In this document: positions 60,682 to 64,000 of the stretch, piece by piece
How the letters are laid out: each line of letters starts with the position of its first letter
Position numbering within the stretch: the stretch's first letter is position 1
From: Novosphingobium sp. AP12
GTDB lineage: Bacteria; Pseudomonadota; Alphaproteobacteria; Sphingomonadales; Sphingomonadaceae
Reading direction: 5' to 3'
DNA length: 64,000 nucleotides
Assembly (NCBI RefSeq): GCF_000281975.1
Contig: NZ_AKKE01000157.1
Span: 1 to 64,000, forward strand
The notes under the pieces: model-generated
What the model saw: the letters and a program-made list of their open reading frames with translations, nothing else
Databases searched by the model: none
Told to the model about the DNA's origin: nothing
Made by a program: the position numbers and the translations under genes

Positions 60682-62960
60682 ATCGCGTCCTCCGTGTTGC
60701 GGGTTCCTGCCAAGCCCGACCGCGCGGTTTGCGGCATCCATTCTCTACGCGCATGGCGAATTGCTTCGGCAAGGGGCGCATGCGCGGCACGTGCGGGATC
60801 TAGCAGGCCGTTCGGACAGGGGCGGTCATCGTCCCAACCCGGATGATCGAGTATGGGGTAGAGGCAGATACCCTCTACCGGTACGCCAAGTTGGCGCGCC
60901 AGCCTTACCTCCGCATGAATATGCGCGAACCATTCGGCGCGAACATCTCCCTCGATACCCGTTTCGGCAACGAAGATCGGCCGACCGTAACGGGCATAGG
61001 TCTCTGCGAGAATATGATGAAACGGCTTCCACGAAGGATGACCTCGATCGATCGGGGGGCCGCCATGGATCCACTGATTATTGTGGTAAAAGTTGACGCC
61101 GACGATATCGAGCATCGACGGCGCACCGCCTAGCTGTGGCCAGGATTGGCCCGCGATCATATCCCATGCCTGAAACTGGGCCTGCCGATGCCCTTCCGCC
61201 GCTGGTGCGTCCCAAGACCGCTGAAGATCCGTAACTACGTTGATCACCGGCTCCGCGTGCACGAACCGGGCGTCCGGATCGACAATGCGGATTGCGGTCA
61301 TCGCCGCGATCGATGCGCGCGCCAGCTGCGCTTTGAGTTCGAACCCGCGCCTATGTGCGAACGGGTTAAGATAGGCCGCATCACCCCCGCCCCACGCCAG
61401 AAACGACATTTCATTGACCGGCGTGTAGAAGCGCCGACCACGGGTGCACTTGCCGATACTCCTGGCGACCTCCATGGCAAAGGCCGCAAATCGCGTAACG
61501 AATTCCGGTTTCCAGACATCTATGTCATCGGGCCACCCATAGTGTAGCAGATCCCAGATCACCTCGGTGCCGGTTCGTTCGGCCGCCGATAACTGTGCTG
61601 CCAGGCTCGACAAGTCGTACATCCCCGGATGTTGCTCGATCAGATGCCATCGCAGGCCATCCCGCACGGTTACGATGCCGTGATCTTGCAGCAGCGCATA
61701 ATCCTGATCGGCGAGCACATCGTGCCGCGTGGCGGCGATGACGTCGACGCGGTTGCGGTCATGGGCCCGGCGATGCGTTGAACATTCGAAGCCGCCCTGA
61801 AAAAAGCTGCGAAAAAGCGATGGCGCCGGCGCCAGCGGGCGTTCTGCCAACTCGTCGAACAACGCGACCCATTGAGGAATGACGACGTCAATCGCATAAT
61901 GCCTGCGCACATGATCCTGGAGCGATGACCCCAGTCGGTGCCTGAGCCCGGGATCGTCGATAAGCTGGATCATGTCAGCCGCGACATGGTGCGGGCTTTC
62001 GTGTGGCACGAACAGCCCGCTTTCTCCGCCGCGTATCTGTTCGATGCTGCCATTGTCGGCCGTCGCGATGACGGCGAGTCCTGCTGCCCCGGCTTCCGAG
62101 ATCACATGCGGCATGCCCTCGCCCCGCGAGAGCCATATAAAAATGTCGAGGGCGCAGAGCAAGTCGGGAATGTCCGCCCGGTCGCCAAGGAATGTCAGGA
62201 CGTCGGTTAGTCCCAAAGCCGCCACCTGCGCGCGTAGCTGGGCCGCATAGTCGGGCAGGAATGCATCAGGCCCGCCGATGACAACGAATCGGGCTTGGGG
62301 CCGCACAGCATGCACGATGGCGGCCGCCGCGATAAAATCCTCGACCCGTTTCTTGGGATCGAGTCGACCGGCCCAGCCGATCAGCGGAATGTCAGCCGTA
62401 ATACCGAGTGCCGCCCTGGCAGGGGCGCGCGCTTCGGGGCGATAGACGGCGATATCGACCATGGACGGGATCATCAGCGCGTCGGTTTCGCGGCCAAGCA
62501 TGTTGGAGGCGGCAGCCTCGCGGATCGACTGGCAAACGCCCACATAGCGGCTGGTCAGATGTTTGGGGCCGGCCAGTGCTTCGGAAACGAGGCCACCGTG
62601 TTCGATCAGCGGCGGGCGCAGATGAAGGCGTTCGAGCGCAGGATAAATGTCCGCCACATTCTGACAGGAAACGACGATATCGTAGCTCGGAATGATGCCG
62701 GCGAGATAGGCCACGGTGTCGTTCATCGAAAGATGATAAGGCGTCCTATCCACAGGTACGCCGATCGCTTCGAGTTGGCGGTGCGTTTGATCGGGCATGC
62801 CGGGCTTGTGAAAGCAAACGACGACGTCGATGGCGTAGCGTTGTCGATCGAGCGCCTGCGCAAGCAGTCGGAGTTCGGTCTCTTCGCCGCCGACGACGAG
62901 CCACGCGAACACGAAGAGGATGCGGATTGGGCGATCGGGGTCATTCCGTTGCATCGTCAA
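60678..62960 (-). CDS. GT4 glycosyltransferase-clan A glycosidase-like fusion
   Basis: A 760-residue cytoplasmic protein joining two enzyme folds. Residues about 12-375 are a GT-B family 4 glycosyltransferase: WLVVGGEETELRLLA, GWAGRLDPKKRVEDFI, FLGDRADIPDLL and the E-x7-E motif SRGEGMPHVISEAG (Glu281/Glu289). Residues about 385-740 are a TIM-barrel, GH-A-like domain: GGFECSTHR, TVRDGLRWHLIE, FYTPVNEMSF with a candidate acid/base Glu517 after Asn, GVNFYHNNQW, and VAETGIEG with a candidate nucleophile Glu666. No signal peptide. The gene overlaps the upstream dehydrogenase and the downstream small gene by 4 bases each. Donor, acceptor and glycan are unknown. Confidence 0.85.
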   Translation of the reverse strand: MTMQRNDPDRPIRILFVFAWLVVGGEETELRLLAQALDRQRYAIDVVVCFHKPGMPDQTHRQLEAIGVPVDRTPYHLSMNDTVAYLAGIIPSYDIVVSCQNVADIYPALERLHLRPPLIEHGGLVSEALAGPKHLTSRYVGVCQSIREAAASNMLGRETDALMIPSMVDIAVYRPEARAPARAALGITADIPLIGWAGRLDPKKRVEDFIAAAAIVHAVRPQARFVVIGGPDAFLPDYAAQLRAQVAALGLTDVLTFLGDRADIPDLLCALDIFIWLSRGEGMPHVISEAGAAGLAVIATADNGSIEQIRGGESGLFVPHESPHHVAADMIQLIDDPGLRHRLGSSLQDHVRRHYAIDVVIPQWVALFDELAERPLAPAPSLFRSFFQGGFECSTHRRAHDRNRVDVIAATRHDVLADQDYALLQDHGIVTVRDGLRWHLIEQHPGMYDLSSLAAQLSAAERTGTEVIWDLLHYGWPDDIDVWKPEFVTRFAAFAMEVARSIGKCTRGRRFYTPVNEMSFLAWGGGDAAYLNPFAHRRGFELKAQLARASIAAMTAIRIVDPDARFVHAEPVINVVTDLQRSWDAPAAEGHRQAQFQAWDMIAGQSWPQLGGAPSMLDIVGVNFYHNNQWIHGGPPIDRGHPSWKPFHHILAETYARYGRPIFVAETGIEGDVRAEWFAHIHAEVRLARQLGVPVEGICLYPILDHPGWDDDRPCPNGLLDPARAAHAPLAEAIRHARREWMPQTARSGLAGTRNTEDAI

Positions 62961-64000
62961 TCAGCAATCTTGAAAACGATCTGTAGAAAATCCGGACGCT
63001 CCGTCACCAGATGATGGATGAAGGCGGGCGCTTCTTCCATCGGTACGACATGGGTAATCATCTGGGCCTTGATCTCATTCCCGCGCGCGTGCAGCAGTTT
63101 GACCGTCTCTCCCGCGAGGCGGGCCTTGTCCCAGGCGAAGCTCAGACAGCGCGGCACGCGGTTGATCTGGGCACAGCGCAGGTTGAGGCCATTGTGATGA
63201 AATTCTTCGCCCAGCCGAAGGTCCGGCGATCCGCCCTGATAGAACGCGAGGTCGATGACCGTTCCCTGCGGCCGCAATGCCTGCATGGCGGCGTGAAGGG
63301 AGGCGTTATCGGCACGGGTCTGGAACACTATGTCGGCGCCACGATCGTCCCCGCCGTGCAACCAGCGCACCTTGGCATGATTCCACGCCTGATCCTGCGT
63401 CATTGCCGTCATGCCAAGGCATGTGGCACGCAACCGGCGAAAGGGGGAAGGATCGGAGATCACCACTTCGCTCGCACCTGCCTGCTGCGCAAAGAGTGCG
63501 ACCAGCAGGCCAACGACGCCCGCGCCGATCACTAAGACCGGACGACCGGCAAGGCTGGCGCCCAGGCTTGTCGCAGATCGCCCCAGCAGTTCTGCATCGG
63601 CATGGAGGATGCCATTCGCCGCGATCGGGCCCATCTGCCCGACATAGATACCAAGTATCGCGTCAATGTCCGGCGGCAGCTTGGTCAACAGGTCGTGGAA
63701 GGGATTGGCGGTGTGGCCGGACTTGTGGCCGTAGACTGCGCCGACCTCGTCGCCCGGGGCGAAATCCGCGACAGCGCTCTCACTGACCAGCGCACTTTCC
63801 ATATAGCCCAGAAATGGCACCGGAAAATGCTGCTGCGGTTCGCCGGTTACGAACACCCCGCGCCCGCCATCCCAGCGCGCGTGGAGATAGGGGTTGCTGC
63901 CTTTGATGAAGGTCAGTTCGGTCCCGGCCGAAAAGCCCGTATAGAGCGTATCAAGCCGCACCTGCCCCGGTTCGAGCGGCCCTTCATCATAGCCATGCAG
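62957..64000 (-). CDS. MDR zinc-type dehydrogenase-like protein (partial)
   Basis: The gene runs off the right edge; the frame is still open at 64000 (LHGYDEGPLEPGQ... precedes a GTG at 63961), so only the C-terminal about 347 residues are seen. It has the GroES-like part (TLYTGFSAGTELTFIKGS, VPFLGYMESALV, DEVGAVYGHKSGH) and the NAD(P)-binding Rossmann motif VLVIGAGVVGLLVALFAQ. It belongs to the medium-chain dehydrogenases of the sorbitol/threonine dehydrogenase type; the usual zinc Cys is not visible in the part shown, so it may be a zinc-free variant. It overlaps the glycosyltransferase fusion start (ATGA) and may make or modify its sugar substrate. Confidence 0.8.
   Translation of the reverse strand: MHGYDEGPLEPGQVRLDTLYTGFSAGTELTFIKGSNPYLHARWDGGRGVFVTGEPQQHFPVPFLGYMESALVSESAVADFAPGDEVGAVYGHKSGHTANPFHDLLTKLPPDIDAILGIYVGQMGPIAANGILHADAELLGRSATSLGASLAGRPVLVIGAGVVGLLVALFAQQAGASEVVISDPSPFRRLRATCLGMTAMTQDQAWNHAKVRWLHGGDDRGADIVFQTRADNASLHAAMQALRPQGTVIDLAFYQGGSPDLRLGEEFHHNGLNLRCAQINRVPRCLSFAWDKARLAGETVKLLHARGNEIKAQMITHVVPMEEAPAFIHHLVTERPDFLQIVFKIAD

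Overview
The window looks like an accessory, partly decaying stretch of an alphaproteobacterial genome, most likely Sphingomonadales (Novosphingobium/Sphingobium/Erythrobacter-like). The reasons are high GC, HWE-family histidine kinases including a LOV photoreceptor type, a XylD-type sugar-acid dehydratase, EcfG-like promoter elements and a truncated sphingomonad-type TonB receptor. The species call is inference; no rRNA or tRNA gene is visible.

Layout. 0-3.6 kb: insertion-sequence debris (an IS66 fusion relic, a DUF6429 gene, an IS5 relic probably split by an intact IS110). 3.7-8.4 kb: sensory block with a LOV-PAS-HWE kinase, a beta-carbonic anhydrase, a single-domain response regulator and a GAF-PAS-HWE kinase. 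8.5-14.4 kb: stress/envelope genes (CsbD, Na+/H+ antiporter, lipoprotein, two outer-membrane barrels, lipocalin). 14.8-19.5 kb: EAL phosphodiesterase, OprB-type porin, small hypotheticals, second response regulator. 19.7-24.3 kb: a three-gene operon of secreted proteins with Cys-rich Sel1 repeats, then three small opposite-strand envelope genes. 24.4-30 kb: giant DUF2339 membrane protein, a hydroxylase-TetR pair with a long dyad, a phased repeat array and a secreted protein. 30.1-32.3 kb: a second locus paralogous to the 19.7 kb one but with its domains re-partitioned. 32.5-34.4 kb: three relics (dinB fragment, alkB, histone-deacetylase-like). 34.4-36.3 kb: htpG with a heat-shock promoter and terminator. 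37.2-47.8 kb: plant-polysaccharide/sugar-acid locus (TonB receptor relic, rhamnogalacturonan acetylesterase-like SGNH hydrolase, ketoglutarate-semialdehyde-type dehydrogenase, XylD, two LamG proteins) with a shared palindromic operator. 48-51.5 kb: DUF885 protein and a broken rlmJ. 51.9-60.3 kb: a mobile island between two degenerate copies of one small tyrosine recombinase, carrying a Fic protein, a group II intron, an MFS transporter and a metal-efflux operon cut off by the second recombinase. 60.5-64 kb: operon of an MDR dehydrogenase (runs off the window), a glycosyltransferase-glycoside hydrolase fusion and a 53-residue protein.

How the genes work together. The two HWE kinases and two stand-alone receivers look like light/stress signalling parts feeding general-stress genes such as csbD. 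The polysaccharide locus combines deacetylation, a large LamG protein of unknown activity and two Weimberg-type steps, with a common operator at both ends. The two Sel1 loci suggest that three secreted domains act together. Many genes are broken by in-frame stops or single-base shifts, so either the region is under relaxed selection or the assembly has local errors; this is noted gene by gene.
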